Source of the DNA: an uncultured Aureimonas sp.
GTDB lineage: Bacteria > Pseudomonadota > Alphaproteobacteria > Rhizobiales > Rhizobiaceae
Direction: 5' to 3'
Length of the DNA: 37,845 nucleotides
Assembly (NCBI RefSeq): GCF_913775355.1
Contig: NZ_CAJYIU010000102.1
Coordinates: forward strand, 1-37,845
Shown piece after piece: positions 1-7,909 of this stretch; positions within the stretch are counted from its first letter, which is position 1, and every line of letters starts with the position of its first letter. A program made the position numbers and the translations under genes. The notes under the pieces are model-generated. The model had not been told where the DNA came from. It ran no database searches and worked only from the letters and a program-made list of their open reading frames with translations.

Positions 1-278
1 GTCAGCGACGCGGGATGGCGCAGGCCGTCCGGGTCGTCCGCCTGGAGGACCCGGCCCGTGTCCATGTCGACCACGATCGATGACGGCGTCCGCTCGGCGA
101 CGGCCTCGGCCCCGACCATGAGGGCCGGCGCCTTGGTTGGCGGAATGAGACCGGCGCGCACGTCGCTGCGCGACAAGTCCATCGACTGGCACGAGGCCAG
201 CGCGACGGACAGAACCAGGGCGGACGCGATGCGCAGGCGGCGGACGAAGGCCGTGCGGCCGGGATGGTTCGACGACAA
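1..278 (-). CDS. D-alanyl-D-alanine carboxypeptidase (S11 family), N-terminal part of a lipoprotein
   Basis: This is the beginning of a gene that leaves the window at base 1. The reading frame gives an arginine-rich start, a hydrophobic stretch and a lipobox-like LASC, then a segment reading SSIVVDMDTGRVLQADDPDG and HPASLT. That is the typical entry into the S11 penicillin-binding domain, whose catalytic SxxK begins at the SLT(K) just past the edge. Enzymes of this family trim the terminal D-alanine of peptidoglycan stem peptides in the periplasm; lipid anchoring is inferred from the lipobox. The start is uncertain. A TTG at 278 is used here because it leaves a normal signal peptide; an in-frame GTG at 323 is possible and neither has a good ribosome binding site. 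The active site lies outside the window. Confidence 0.7.
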   Translation of the reverse strand, partial: MSSNHPGRTAFVRRLRIASALVLSVALASCQSMDLSRSDVRAGLIPPTKAPALMVGAEAVAERTPSSIVVDMDTGRVLQADDPDGLRHPASL

Positions 279-449
279 GGGCGGAAATCCGGCTGAATCC
301 AATCTCTCGATATCGAGTAGCACGCCAAACGTTTCAGTAAGCTTGCCGTAGCAGCCGGGTGACCCGATGCCGCTGGCCGTCGCGCGCAGTGCTCCCAGAT
401 ACCGGCATCGAACGAACGGTTCTCATTTTCGCGATCGAAAGACCCGCCC

Positions 450-1298
450 ATGTCCTCCATTGAAACGCCCGTCTGGTTCATCACCGGCTGCTCCACCGGC
501 TTCGGCCAAGAGCTCGCAAAGCTCGTGATCGCGCGCGGCTGGCGCCTCGTCGCCACGGCACGCGACAAGGCGCGCCTCCAGAGCCTGACCGATCTCGCCG
601 AGGACCGTGTCTTGGCCCTGTCGCTCGACGTGACCGATCGCGTGGCGATCGATGCCGCCGTGAAGGCGACGGAGGAGCGGTTCGGTCGGATCGACGTCCT
701 CGTCAACAATGCGGGCTACGGCTACCAGGCCTCCATCGAGGAAGGCGACGATGCCGAAATCCGCGAGCAGTTCGACGCCAACGTGTTCGGCCTGTTCGCG
801 ATGACGCGCGCGGTGCTGCCGATCATGCGCCGCCAGCGGTCCGGTCGCATCCTCAACCTCACCTCGCAGGCGGGGTTCATCGGCTTCCCGGGTTCGGGCT
901 ACTATGCCGCGACGAAGCATGCGGTCGAGGGCTTCTCCGATGCCTTGGCGGCCGAGGGCGCGCCGATCGGCATCCAGGTGACGTGCGTCGCACCCGGCCC
1001 GTTCCGGACCGATTGGGCCGGCCGCTCGCTGCGTCAGACGCCGAACGAGATCGCCGAATATGCCGACACGGCCGGCGCACGCCTCAAATCCACCTCCGAC
1101 ATTAGCGGCAAGCAGGCCGGCGATCCCGTGCGCGCGGGCGAAGCGATGATCCGCGTCACCGAGATGGACAAGGCGCCGCGGCACCTCGTTCTCGGCAAGG
1201 TCGCCTATGATGGCGTGACGGCGAAGCTGAAGCAGCGGATGACCGAGATCGAAGGGTTGAAGGACCTCAGCCTGTCGGCCGACTTCCCCGACGCCTGA
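450..1298 (+). CDS. Short-chain dehydrogenase/reductase (SDR), substrate unknown
   Basis: A complete 282-residue classical SDR. The glycine-rich cofactor motif TGCSTGFG lies at residues 12-19, NNAG at 86-89, the catalytic serine in the LTSQAG segment near 139, and the YxxxK pair at Tyr152 and Lys156. These show an NAD(P)-dependent oxidoreductase with a Rossmann fold and an intact catalytic triad. The sequence after the first glycine motif (VATARDKARL) has Arg at the position often associated with NADP preference, which is only suggestive. It starts with ATG at 450 with no strong Shine-Dalgarno sequence and stands alone: the gene before it is divergent and the next gene converges on it 7 bases away. 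The natural substrate cannot be read from the sequence. Confidence 0.9.
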   Translation: MSSIETPVWFITGCSTGFGQELAKLVIARGWRLVATARDKARLQSLTDLAEDRVLALSLDVTDRVAIDAAVKATEERFGRIDVLVNNAGYGYQASIEEGDDAEIREQFDANVFGLFAMTRAVLPIMRRQRSGRILNLTSQAGFIGFPGSGYYAATKHAVEGFSDALAAEGAPIGIQVTCVAPGPFRTDWAGRSLRQTPNEIAEYADTAGARLKSTSDISGKQAGDPVRAGEAMIRVTEMDKAPRHLVLGKVAYDGVTAKLKQRMTEIEGLKDLSLSADFPDA

Positions 1299-1305
1299 AG
1301 CAGCA

Positions 1306-1986
1306 TCAACCGCCGTTCTGGCGGATCAGGTCTTCGATGCTCATTATGTCGAGCGCAGCCGGTGCCGAAGGAGCCGGCTGCCCCATCTGCCGCGCGATGC
1401 GGCTTTCGCGGACCGGCGCGCGCATCACGGCGGGCGCCGGAGCCTGCGCCACCGCGAGGGTCCGCTCAGGCGGTGTGAACGGCAGGCTGCCCTCCTTCTC
1501 CGCCGCGATCCGCTCCGCCACCATCGACTGCGTCGACGTCGCGTTCTTGCGCTTCTCGTAGAAGGAGTTGCCGCCCTGGATCGTCACGTAGTGCATGTTG
1601 GAATAGGGGTAGGAGTAGCCGGCCGTGTGGAAGAACATCGCCTTCTGCACCTCGGAATGCCGCGCTCCGCGTAGAACCTGACGCGCGGTCTTCGTGGCAA
1701 GGTCCCGCCCCTTGCCCATCGGCTTCGACAGGACGCCGGGCGCGAACTGGTTTTTCTGCCCGACGACGCCGCAGACCGACTTCGGGTACCTGCCGGACTC
1801 GAGCCGGTTCATCACCACCGTGCCGACCGCCAGCATCCCCGCCTCGGACGAGCGGTTGGACTCGAAATACATGGCGCGCGCGAGGCACTCCTCGGCGCTC
1901 ATGCGCGGCTCCATCCGAGCGCAACCGCCCGCCACGGCAAGGAGGGCAAGACCCAGAATCAGGGGAAGGCTTCGGCTCCGGAACAT
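1306..1986 (-). CDS. Cell wall hydrolase, SleB/CwlJ family, predicted lipoprotein
   Basis: A 226-residue protein with an N-terminal hydrophobic signal and a lipobox ending AGGC, then a Hydrolase_2 (SleB-like) domain: SAEECLARAMYFESN, EAGMLAVGTVVMNRL and the NQFAPG segment. Family members cleave cortex or cell wall peptidoglycan; in Gram-negative bacteria they are thought to act on the wall from the periplasmic side of a membrane. The glutamate in the YFESN segment is the expected general acid, by family knowledge. The last 60 residues are rich in Ala, Pro and Arg and probably disordered. The ATG at 1986 was chosen because it places the signal sequence at the extreme N terminus; a TTG at 2004 would add six residues. 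Convergent with the dehydrogenase at 450-1298. Confidence 0.85.
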   Translation of the reverse strand: MFRSRSLPLILGLALLAVAGGCARMEPRMSAEECLARAMYFESNRSSEAGMLAVGTVVMNRLESGRYPKSVCGVVGQKNQFAPGVLSKPMGKGRDLATKTARQVLRGARHSEVQKAMFFHTAGYSYPYSNMHYVTIQGGNSFYEKRKNATSTQSMVAERIAAEKEGSLPFTPPERTLAVAQAPAPAVMRAPVRESRIARQMGQPAPSAPAALDIMSIEDLIRQNGG

Positions 1987-2063
1987 CCTGCGGCCCGCTT
2001 GCAACGTCGGGTGAATTTCGCCGGGGAAGCTTAAGAAGCCGTTGAACCTTTCGGATACGAAAA

Positions 2064-2092
2064 GGCCGCCCTGCCGGGGTGGCAGGGCGGCC
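2064..2092 (-). terminator. Strong hairpin downstream of malate dehydrogenase
   Basis: A perfect 12-bp stem: 2064-2075 pairs with 2081-2092, with a 5-base loop. It lies about 28 bases after the malate dehydrogenase stop codon. In the direction of that gene only a short run of three Ts follows, so it is a plausible but not textbook intrinsic terminator; it may also protect the 3' end of the transcript. Confidence 0.7.
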
Positions 2093-2119
2093 CTTCGAAC
2101 CTTCGGTCGAGACGAAAAA

Positions 2120-3097
2120 CTAAAGAAGCGCCGAAACCGCTTCGCGCTCTTCCGACAGTTCGGCCACCGTGCGGTCGATCATCTGGCGCTGGAACTCGCC
2201 GATCTCGAGCCCGGTAACGCGCTTGTAGGAACCGCCCTCGCAGATCACCGGCACGCCGGCCATCAGGCCTTCGGGGATGCCGTAGGAGCCGTCCGACGAC
2301 ACACCCATCGACACCCAGTCGCCGTCCGAGCCCTGGATCCAGTCGCGCATGTGGTCGATCGCAGCGTTCGCGGCCGAAGCGGCCGAGGATGCGCCGCGCG
2401 CCTCGATGATCGCCGTGCCGCGCTTGGCGACGGTCGGGATCAGCGTCTCCTTGTACCAGGCCTCGTCTCCGATCACCTCGGAGAGCTTGCGGCCGTCGGC
2501 CGTGGCGTTCGTCCAGTCGGCGAACATCGTCGGCGAGTGGTTGCCCCACACGACGAACTTCTTGATCGCATCGACCGAGACGCCGGCCTTCTGTGCGAAC
2601 TGCGTGAGAGCGCGGTTGTGGTCGAGCCGGAGCATCGCGGTGATGTTCTCGTTCGGGAAGTCCTTGGCGTTGGCGGCCAGGATCATGGCGTTGGTGTTGG
2701 CCGGATTGCCGACGACGATCACCTTGGCGTCGCGCTTGGCGCCCTCGTTGAGAGCCTGGCCCTGCGTGCGGAAGATCTCGGCGTTGGCATTGAGGAGGTC
2801 GCGGCGCTCCATGCCCTGCGTGCGCGGGCGGGAGCCGACGAAAAACCCGGCGTCGATGTCGCGGAAGGCCGCCTTCGGATCGTCGGTGATAACGACGTCC
2901 TGCAGGAGCGGGAACGCGCAGTCCTCGAGCTCCATCACGACGCCCTTCACGGCCTTTTGGGCCTGCGGCAGGTCGAGAAGCTGGAGCGCGACGGGGGTGT
3001 CCTTGCCGTAGACGTCGCCGTTGGCGATGCGGAACAGGAGCGAGTAGCAGATCTGGCCGGCCGCGCCGGTGACGGCGATGCGTTTGGGCTGCGTCAT
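2120..3097 (-). CDS. mdh: Malate dehydrogenase, type 2 (MDH2-like)
   Basis: A 325-residue NAD-dependent malate dehydrogenase converting malate to oxaloacetate in the TCA cycle. The nucleotide-binding entry is [10 protein letters not shown] (residues 11-20), the mobile-loop arginines lie in [12 protein letters not shown] (89-100), and the catalytic pair is seen as LDHNRA (Arg162) and WGNHSPTMF (His187). The sequence follows the type 2 pattern of cytosolic and beta-proteobacterial enzymes ([20 protein letters not shown]) rather than the lactate-dehydrogenase-like type 3 usual in alphaproteobacteria. Cys17 stands where relatives commonly carry Gly or Ala. The ATG at 3097 is preceded by an AGGAAAGG-like ribosome binding site. 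The gene is not next to sucCD, its frequent neighbours in alphaproteobacteria, and appears to be transcribed alone, ending at the hairpin at 2064-2092. Confidence 0.95.
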   Translation of the reverse strand: MTQPKRIAVTGAAGQICYSLLFRIANGDVYGKDTPVALQLLDLPQAQKAVKGVVMELEDCAFPLLQDVVITDDPKAAFRDIDAGFFVGSRPRTQGMERRDLLNANAEIFRTQGQALNEGAKRDAKVIVVGNPANTNAMILAANAKDFPNENITAMLRLDHNRALTQFAQKAGVSVDAIKKFVVWGNHSPTMFADWTNATADGRKLSEVIGDEAWYKETLIPTVAKRGTAIIEARGASSAASAANAAIDHMRDWIQGSDGDWVSMGVSSDGSYGIPEGLMAGVPVICEGGSYKRVTGLEIGEFQRQMIDRTVAELSEEREAVSALL

Positions 3098-3600
3098 GGA
3101 ATAACCTTTCCTACCTTGCGGTCGAGGCGAGCATGCGGCCCTGCCCTAGCGCGATCCGCTCCCGCAATCCACGCCGAAAATGCGGGGAACGATCCGAAGT
3201 GCGGCTTCCGAAGACCAGCAGGGACACGCCATCGCCAAGCGAGAGGGAATGCTGACACCCTTCGGAGGATTTTGCGCAGTTTCACCACGAACCGGGCCCA
3301 AATTGGATCGGTTCGTATGACTGCCATATCGATTTAAGGTCGGTATCTTCCAATTCTGCGCAAAAAGTTCTGACGACGCGCATCGGACGATTGTGTTTTC
3401 CGTCGATCGCGCTTTTACTCCGTTCCAGCGCGGCGCCTCTGGGGAGAGAGGTGCCGGAACCGCCCGGTTCGAGCCGGCGGGGGAGAGTAACGAGGCATCG
3501 TTCGACCCGATCGCCGCCTCGATGGATCGCCGGGGGCGAATCGCCCGGCCAGCGAAACGGCGTCGGCCAGAAGGGCCCGCCGATCATCAACGGGAGGAAC
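3098..3600. other. Intergenic region between divergent mdh and the sugar transporter operon
   Basis: About 500 bases with no convincing gene; short open frames here lack family resemblance and good starts. It must hold the mdh promoter (minus strand) and that of the binding-protein gene at 3601. One weak sigma70-like candidate for the latter is TTGTGT (3391-3396) with a 17-base spacer and TTTACT (3414-3419). A good ribosome binding site GGGAGGA sits just before 3601. I found no recognisable riboswitch, and no LacI-type operator that could be assigned. Confidence 0.5.
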
Positions 3601-4644
3601 ATGATGTCGCGCAGCACCGTCCACCGCATCGCCGGCCTCGTCGCCGGCACCGCCATCGCAGCCTGCCTGATGGCGTCCGCACCTGCGCGCGCCCAGGACG
3701 ACATCCTGATCGGCCTCGTGACCAAGACCGAAGCCAATCCCTTCTTCGCCAAGATGCGCCAAGGCGCCAGCGAGAAGGCCGCCGAGCTCGGCGTCAAGTT
3801 CCAGAGCTTCGCGGGCAAGTTCGACGGCGACCACGATAGCCAAGTCACCGCCGTCGAGAACCTCATCTCGGCCGGCGCCAGCGGCATCCTGATCGTGGCC
3901 AGCGATTCCAAGGCCATCGTGCCGGTCCTCGAACAGGCCCGTCAGGCCGGTATCCTCGTGATCGCCCTAGACACGCCGCTCGACCCCGCCAACTCGGCGG
4001 ACCAGACCTTCGCCACCGACAACGTGAAGGCGGGCGAACTGATCGGCCAGTGGGCCGCCAAAACGGTGTCCGATCCGAAGACCGCGAAGGTCGGCTTTCT
4101 CGACGCCATCGAGACGCAGCCGACCGTCGACGTCGCGCGCGACCAGGGCTTCATGAAGGGCTTCGGTATCGATCCGAAGGACATGAGCCGCTACCTCGAC
4201 GAGGACGACGCGCGCATCGTCGGCCACCAGTGGGGTGCGGGCTCCGAGGAAGGCGGGCGCACGGGCGCCGAACTCCTCCTCCAGAAGGACCCCGACCTCA
4301 ACGTGTTCTACACGATCAACGAGCCGACGGCGGCCGGTGCCTACGAGGCGATCAAGGCGGCCGGCAAGGAAGGTTCCGTCGTCGTGACCTCGGTCGACGG
4401 CGGCTGCCCGGGCGTCCAGAACGTCAAGGCCGGCGTCATCGGCGCGACCTCGATGCAGTATCCGCTGCTGATGGCCTCCAAGGGCGTCGAGGCCATCGTC
4501 AACTTCAAGAAGACGGGCGAGAAGCCGGCGGTGACGCCGGGCCTCGACTTCTTCAACACCGGCGTCGATCTCGTCACCGACAAGCCGGTGGACGGCGTCC
4601 CGTCGATCACCTCCGAGGAAGCCCTCAAGAAGTGCTGGGGCTGA
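3601..4644 (+). CDS. frcB-like: FrcB-like sugar ABC transporter, periplasmic binding protein
   Basis: A 347-residue periplasmic binding protein of the ribose/fructose group (peripla_BP_4 fold). A signal peptide ends near residue 31 (APARA, then QDD). The mature protein reads [19 protein letters not shown], then [46 protein letters not shown] and [11 protein letters not shown], and ends KCWG. As I remember it, this is close to the fructose-binding protein FrcB of Sinorhizobium meliloti. The ligand is therefore a fructose-like sugar by homology, but binding specificity in this family changes easily. The ATG at 3601 follows GGGAGGA; the ATG at 3604 is an alternative. First gene of the operon with the permease, aldolase-like protein and kinase. 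Confidence 0.92.
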   Translation: MMSRSTVHRIAGLVAGTAIAACLMASAPARAQDDILIGLVTKTEANPFFAKMRQGASEKAAELGVKFQSFAGKFDGDHDSQVTAVENLISAGASGILIVASDSKAIVPVLEQARQAGILVIALDTPLDPANSADQTFATDNVKAGELIGQWAAKTVSDPKTAKVGFLDAIETQPTVDVARDQGFMKGFGIDPKDMSRYLDEDDARIVGHQWGAGSEEGGRTGAELLLQKDPDLNVFYTINEPTAAGAYEAIKAAGKEGSVVVTSVDGGCPGVQNVKAGVIGATSMQYPLLMASKGVEAIVNFKKTGEKPAVTPGLDFFNTGVDLVTDKPVDGVPSITSEEALKKCWG

Positions 4645-4693
4645 TCGCCGCCCGCTGAGACCAAGCGCGCGCCGCTCGCGGCGCCGCCACCCG

Positions 4694-4726
4694 CGGTCGG
4701 TGCGAAAACCCCTTTCGCACCGACCG
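4694..4726 (+). promoter_or_regulatory. Intercistronic hairpin between binding protein and permease
   Basis: A perfect 14-bp stem (4694-4707 pairing with 4713-4726) with a 5-base loop, in the 114-base gap between the binding-protein and permease genes. No T-run follows. Such hairpins commonly protect the abundant binding-protein mRNA and lower expression of the permease, which suits the much higher need for binding protein. This role is inferred from position. Confidence 0.7.
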
Positions 4727-4758
4727 TCTCGACAGGCGCACAGAGAGGGTCGGAAATC

Positions 4759-5808
4759 ATGTCCAGCGTCGAACCGACCGCGAACAACGCGGACGCCGTC
4801 GCCCATTTCGCCGAGGGTCGGCGCTCGCCGCTTCGGCGGCTGCAGCACCTCCTCCACCAGTATCCGACCATCGTGCCCTTCGTGGTGCTGGTGGTCGGTC
4901 TCCTGATCTTCAGCGCGATCGTCGGCCCGCGCTTCTTCCAGCCGTTCAACCTGTCGCTGATCATGCAGCAGGTGACCATCATCGCCGTGATCGGCATCGC
5001 GCAGACTCTGGTGATCTTGACCGCAGGCATCGACCTGTCGGTCGGCGCGATCATGATCCTTGCGACCGTCGTCATGGGCCGGCTGGCGGTGATGATGGGC
5101 GTGCCGGCGGAACTCGCGTTCTGCATCGGCCTCGGCGTCGGGTTCGCCTGCGGCTTCCTGAACGGCCTCCTGATCACCTACGTCAAGCTACCGCCCTTCA
5201 TCGTCACGCTCGGCACCTGGAGCATCTTCGGCGCCGTCTTCCTCTGGTACAGCGGCTCGCAGACGATCCGCGCGCAGGAGGTGGCCGCCGAGGCGCCGTT
5301 CCTTCAGCTCACCGCGACCGCCATCCAGGGCGGCGGGGCCCGGCTGACCTTCGGCACGGTGTTCACGCTCTTCGTCGCCGCAGTGGCCTGGTACATTCTC
5401 AACCGCACCGCCTTCGGACGCCATGTCTATGCGACCGGCGACGACCCGGAAGCCGCGCGCCTCTCGGGCATCGACACGCGCCGCGTGCTCCTCGCCGTCT
5501 ACTCGCTGTCGGGCGTCATCTGCGCCCTCGGGGCCTGGGTCCTGATCGGCCGCGTCGGCGCCATCAGCCCCACCTCGGGAGGACAGGCGAACCTCGACTC
5601 CATCACCGCCGTGGTGATCGGCGGCACCTCGCTCTTCGGCGGGCGCGGCTCGATCGTCGGCACGCTCATCGGGGCGCTGATCGTCGGCGTCTTCCGCAAC
5701 GGCCTTGCCCTCTCCGGCCTCGACGCCCTCTGGCAGGAGTTCGCAGTCGGCATCCTCATCATCGTCGCCGTGGGCCTAGATCAGTGGATCCGCAAGGTCT
5801 CGGCCTGA
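4759..5808 (+). CDS. frcC-like: FrcC-like sugar ABC transporter permease
   Basis: A 349-residue inner-membrane permease of the RbsC/FrcC (BPD_transp_2) family. After a polar N-terminal 40 residues there are about nine to ten hydrophobic segments. Recognisable family stretches are QTLVILTAGIDLSVGAIM in the early membrane region, PPFIVTLGTW, the cytoplasmic ATPase-contact loop around TGDDPEAARLSGIDTRRV, and the late GGTSLFGGRGSIVGTLIGA. It should form the membrane channel for the FrcB-like protein encoded just upstream. The ATG at 4759 is preceded by GAGAGGGTCGG. The unusual point is that the gene for the matching ATPase (frcA in S. meliloti) is not next to it: the next start is 43 bases downstream and encodes an enzyme. 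Confidence 0.92.
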   Translation: MSSVEPTANNADAVAHFAEGRRSPLRRLQHLLHQYPTIVPFVVLVVGLLIFSAIVGPRFFQPFNLSLIMQQVTIIAVIGIAQTLVILTAGIDLSVGAIMILATVVMGRLAVMMGVPAELAFCIGLGVGFACGFLNGLLITYVKLPPFIVTLGTWSIFGAVFLWYSGSQTIRAQEVAAEAPFLQLTATAIQGGGARLTFGTVFTLFVAAVAWYILNRTAFGRHVYATGDDPEAARLSGIDTRRVLLAVYSLSGVICALGAWVLIGRVGAISPTSGGQANLDSITAVVIGGTSLFGGRGSIVGTLIGALIVGVFRNGLALSGLDALWQEFAVGILIIVAVGLDQWIRKVSA

Positions 5809-5851
5809 CCACCCTTCGCCCGCTCATTCGCATTCTTCGGAGCCCATCCCC

Positions 5852-6856
5852 ATGACCACCGCCAAGACCATGGACCTCAAGCTCGCCCGCATCCGGCGCG
5901 GCGAATACACGCCCAAGGACTTCATCATCGCCGACGCCAAGGACGGCGACATGGCGCTCGGCGTCGGCGTCTCCGGTCCGGAGCACGATGCCGACGGCAA
6001 GCCGACGGGCAAGATGCGCCCGCTCAAGGTCTATCGCGACGCGATGGAAGAGATGGTGAAGTCGGGCCTCGTCGACATCATGCTGACATCGCTGTCCTCG
6101 GCCGAGCATCTGGCGTCGCGCGGGGTCTACGCCGACACGGACGTGACGTCCGCCGTGCGCCTCAACGACGGCAGCGACATCTGGCATTGGCGCGGCGCCA
6201 ACTACAAGCACCTGCCGACCGTGCCCTTCCGCACGGCACGCCTCGACCGGGTGAAGCCGGTCTCCGACCTCGGCCTCTATGCCGTGACCTTCTTCAACGA
6301 CCTCGATCAGGACCTGCGCACGATCGAGGCCTACGCCAAGTTCCGCGACGAGGCGTCGGCGGCCGGCGTGCGGCACTTCCTCGAAGTGTTCAATCCGCAG
6401 TTCGAGGTGAAGGCGCCGGGCTCGGACTTCTACACATACAACAACGACTTCATCGCCAAGATCCTCGCCGGCGTCTCGAAGCACGACCGGCCGGAGTTCC
6501 TGAAGGTCGTCTACAACGGCCCGAAGGCGACGGAGGAGCTCGCTTCGTTCGATCCCGGTAATCTCATCGTCGGCATCCTCGGCGGCGCCTCGTCCACCAA
6601 CCGCGATACGCTGGAGATGGTGAAGCAGGCCGAGAAGTACGGCGCGCGGGTCGCCCTGTTCGGCCGCAAGATCTTCTTCGCCGAGGACTCCAAGGCCATC
6701 GTGCGCGCCATGCGCTCGGTGATCGAGGACGACGTCTCCTCGGAAGAGGCGACCAAGGCCTACCACGACCACCTGCATAAGAGCGGCATCCGGCCGAAGA
6801 AGTCGCTCGAAGAGGATCTCGAGATCACCGATCCGTCGCTGAAGATGGGAGCCTGA
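5852..6856 (+). CDS. Class I aldolase-like TIM-barrel protein of unknown specificity
   Basis: A 334-residue cytoplasmic protein with no signal or membrane segment. I do not recognise it as a named enzyme. Its C-terminal half resembles the DhnA/FbaB/LacD group of class I aldolases: EFLKVVYNGP (Lys218) sits where the Schiff-base lysine strand is expected, followed by NLIVGILGGASS (238-248) and GARVALFGRKIF (264-275), matching the phosphate-binding GG and GRN(I/V)F-like segments of that group. It would then cleave or form a phosphorylated keto-sugar through a lysine imine. The location supports this: it follows a sugar permease and its stop is 4 bases from a PfkB kinase that could make the substrate. 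It has no close resemblance to fructose-bisphosphate aldolase over its first 200 residues, so the substrate is open. Confidence 0.75.
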   Translation: MTTAKTMDLKLARIRRGEYTPKDFIIADAKDGDMALGVGVSGPEHDADGKPTGKMRPLKVYRDAMEEMVKSGLVDIMLTSLSSAEHLASRGVYADTDVTSAVRLNDGSDIWHWRGANYKHLPTVPFRTARLDRVKPVSDLGLYAVTFFNDLDQDLRTIEAYAKFRDEASAAGVRHFLEVFNPQFEVKAPGSDFYTYNNDFIAKILAGVSKHDRPEFLKVVYNGPKATEELASFDPGNLIVGILGGASSTNRDTLEMVKQAEKYGARVALFGRKIFFAEDSKAIVRAMRSVIEDDVSSEEATKAYHDHLHKSGIRPKKSLEEDLEITDPSLKMGA

Positions 6857-6860
6857 TCCC

Positions 6861-7892
6861 ATGTCCGCAGTGCAGCGGCGCGGCTTCCTGACCGGGGGGA
6901 CCTGGTGCGCCGACCACAACAAGCTCCTCGACCGCTGGCCGGTCGAGGAAACCGTCACGCGCATCCTCGAGGAAAGCGTCGAGGGCGGCGGCTCGGCCTG
7001 CAACTTCGGCATCGACATCCGCCGGCTCGACCCGTCGATGCCGGTGGCGACCATCGGCTGCGTCGGCGACGACGAGGACGGCCGCATCCTCCTGCGCTAC
7101 GCCGACGACAACGGCATCGACCGCACGGGCATGCGGGTGATCGCGGGCGGGCGCACCAACTACACCGACGCCTACAGCGCGCGCGACACCGGCAAGCGCA
7201 CGCATATCTTCCATCAGGGCACGAGCGCCCTCCTCTCACCCGACCACTTCGACTTCGCGGGCACCTCGGCCCGCATCTTCCACCTCGGGCTACCGGGCAT
7301 CCACGACGTGATGGACAATGCCTGGAAGGGCGAGGTGAACGGCTGGGTGGCGACGCTGAAGGCGGCGCGCGCGGCGGGTCTCGAGACCAACTTCGAACTC
7401 CTGCAGATCGCGCCGGAGCGCCTGCGCGAACTTGCCGAGCCGTGCCTCCCCCATCTCGATACGCTGGTCATCAACGACTACGAGATCGGCGCGATCACCG
7501 GCACGCAGACGACGCGCGACGGCGAGACCGATATCGCGGCCTGCGAGGCGGCGGGGCGGCAGATCATGGAGCGCAGCTCGGTCAAGGTGCTGGCGATCCA
7601 CTTCCCGCGGGCGGCCATCGCCTTCACGCGGGATGGAGCGGTCTACCGCCATCCGTCCGTGAACGTGCCGCAATCGGAAGTGCGCGGTGCCAACGGCGCG
7701 GGCGACGCGTTCGCCGCAGGCTTCATGTACAGCTACCACGAGGCCCGACCGGTGCCGGACTGCCTCAAGCTGGCCCATGCCAGCGCGGCGGCCTCGCTCC
7801 GCAGCGTCGGAACGACGGGCAGCGTCGAGACGGCAGAGCGGTGTCTCGCTCTCGCTGAAGGCTGGGGCTGGCGCGCGATGCCGAACACCTGA
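6861..7892 (+). CDS. PfkB-family sugar kinase
   Basis: A 343-residue ATP-dependent carbohydrate kinase of the ribokinase/PfkB family. The N-terminal substrate motif appears as EGGGSACNFGID (residues 41-52), and the C-terminal signature as RGANGAGDAFAAGF, in which Asp282 is the expected catalytic base and GAGD forms the anion hole. The ATG at 6861 begins 4 bases after the aldolase-like stop codon and follows a GGGAG sequence within that gene, so the two are almost certainly cotranslated. In this operon it should phosphorylate the imported sugar, giving the substrate of the aldolase-like protein, as in tagatose (LacC-LacD) degradation. The sugar and the position phosphorylated cannot be decided from sequence. 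Confidence 0.9.
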   Translation: MSAVQRRGFLTGGTWCADHNKLLDRWPVEETVTRILEESVEGGGSACNFGIDIRRLDPSMPVATIGCVGDDEDGRILLRYADDNGIDRTGMRVIAGGRTNYTDAYSARDTGKRTHIFHQGTSALLSPDHFDFAGTSARIFHLGLPGIHDVMDNAWKGEVNGWVATLKAARAAGLETNFELLQIAPERLRELAEPCLPHLDTLVINDYEIGAITGTQTTRDGETDIAACEAAGRQIMERSSVKVLAIHFPRAAIAFTRDGAVYRHPSVNVPQSEVRGANGAGDAFAAGFMYSYHEARPVPDCLKLAHASAAASLRSVGTTGSVETAERCLALAEGWGWRAMPNT

Positions 7893-7909
7893 GAGCCATG
7901 CCCCGGCGG

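Noticed and set aside
2-709. A 235-codon minus-strand open frame at the left edge
   Set aside because: Arg/Ser/Pro-rich shadow of both the carboxypeptidase and the dehydrogenase; the neighbouring frame gives a lipobox and a PBP domain start instead.
3094-3327. A 77-codon minus-strand open frame before mdh
   Set aside because: No family resemblance and it overlaps the mdh start region; more likely leader DNA.
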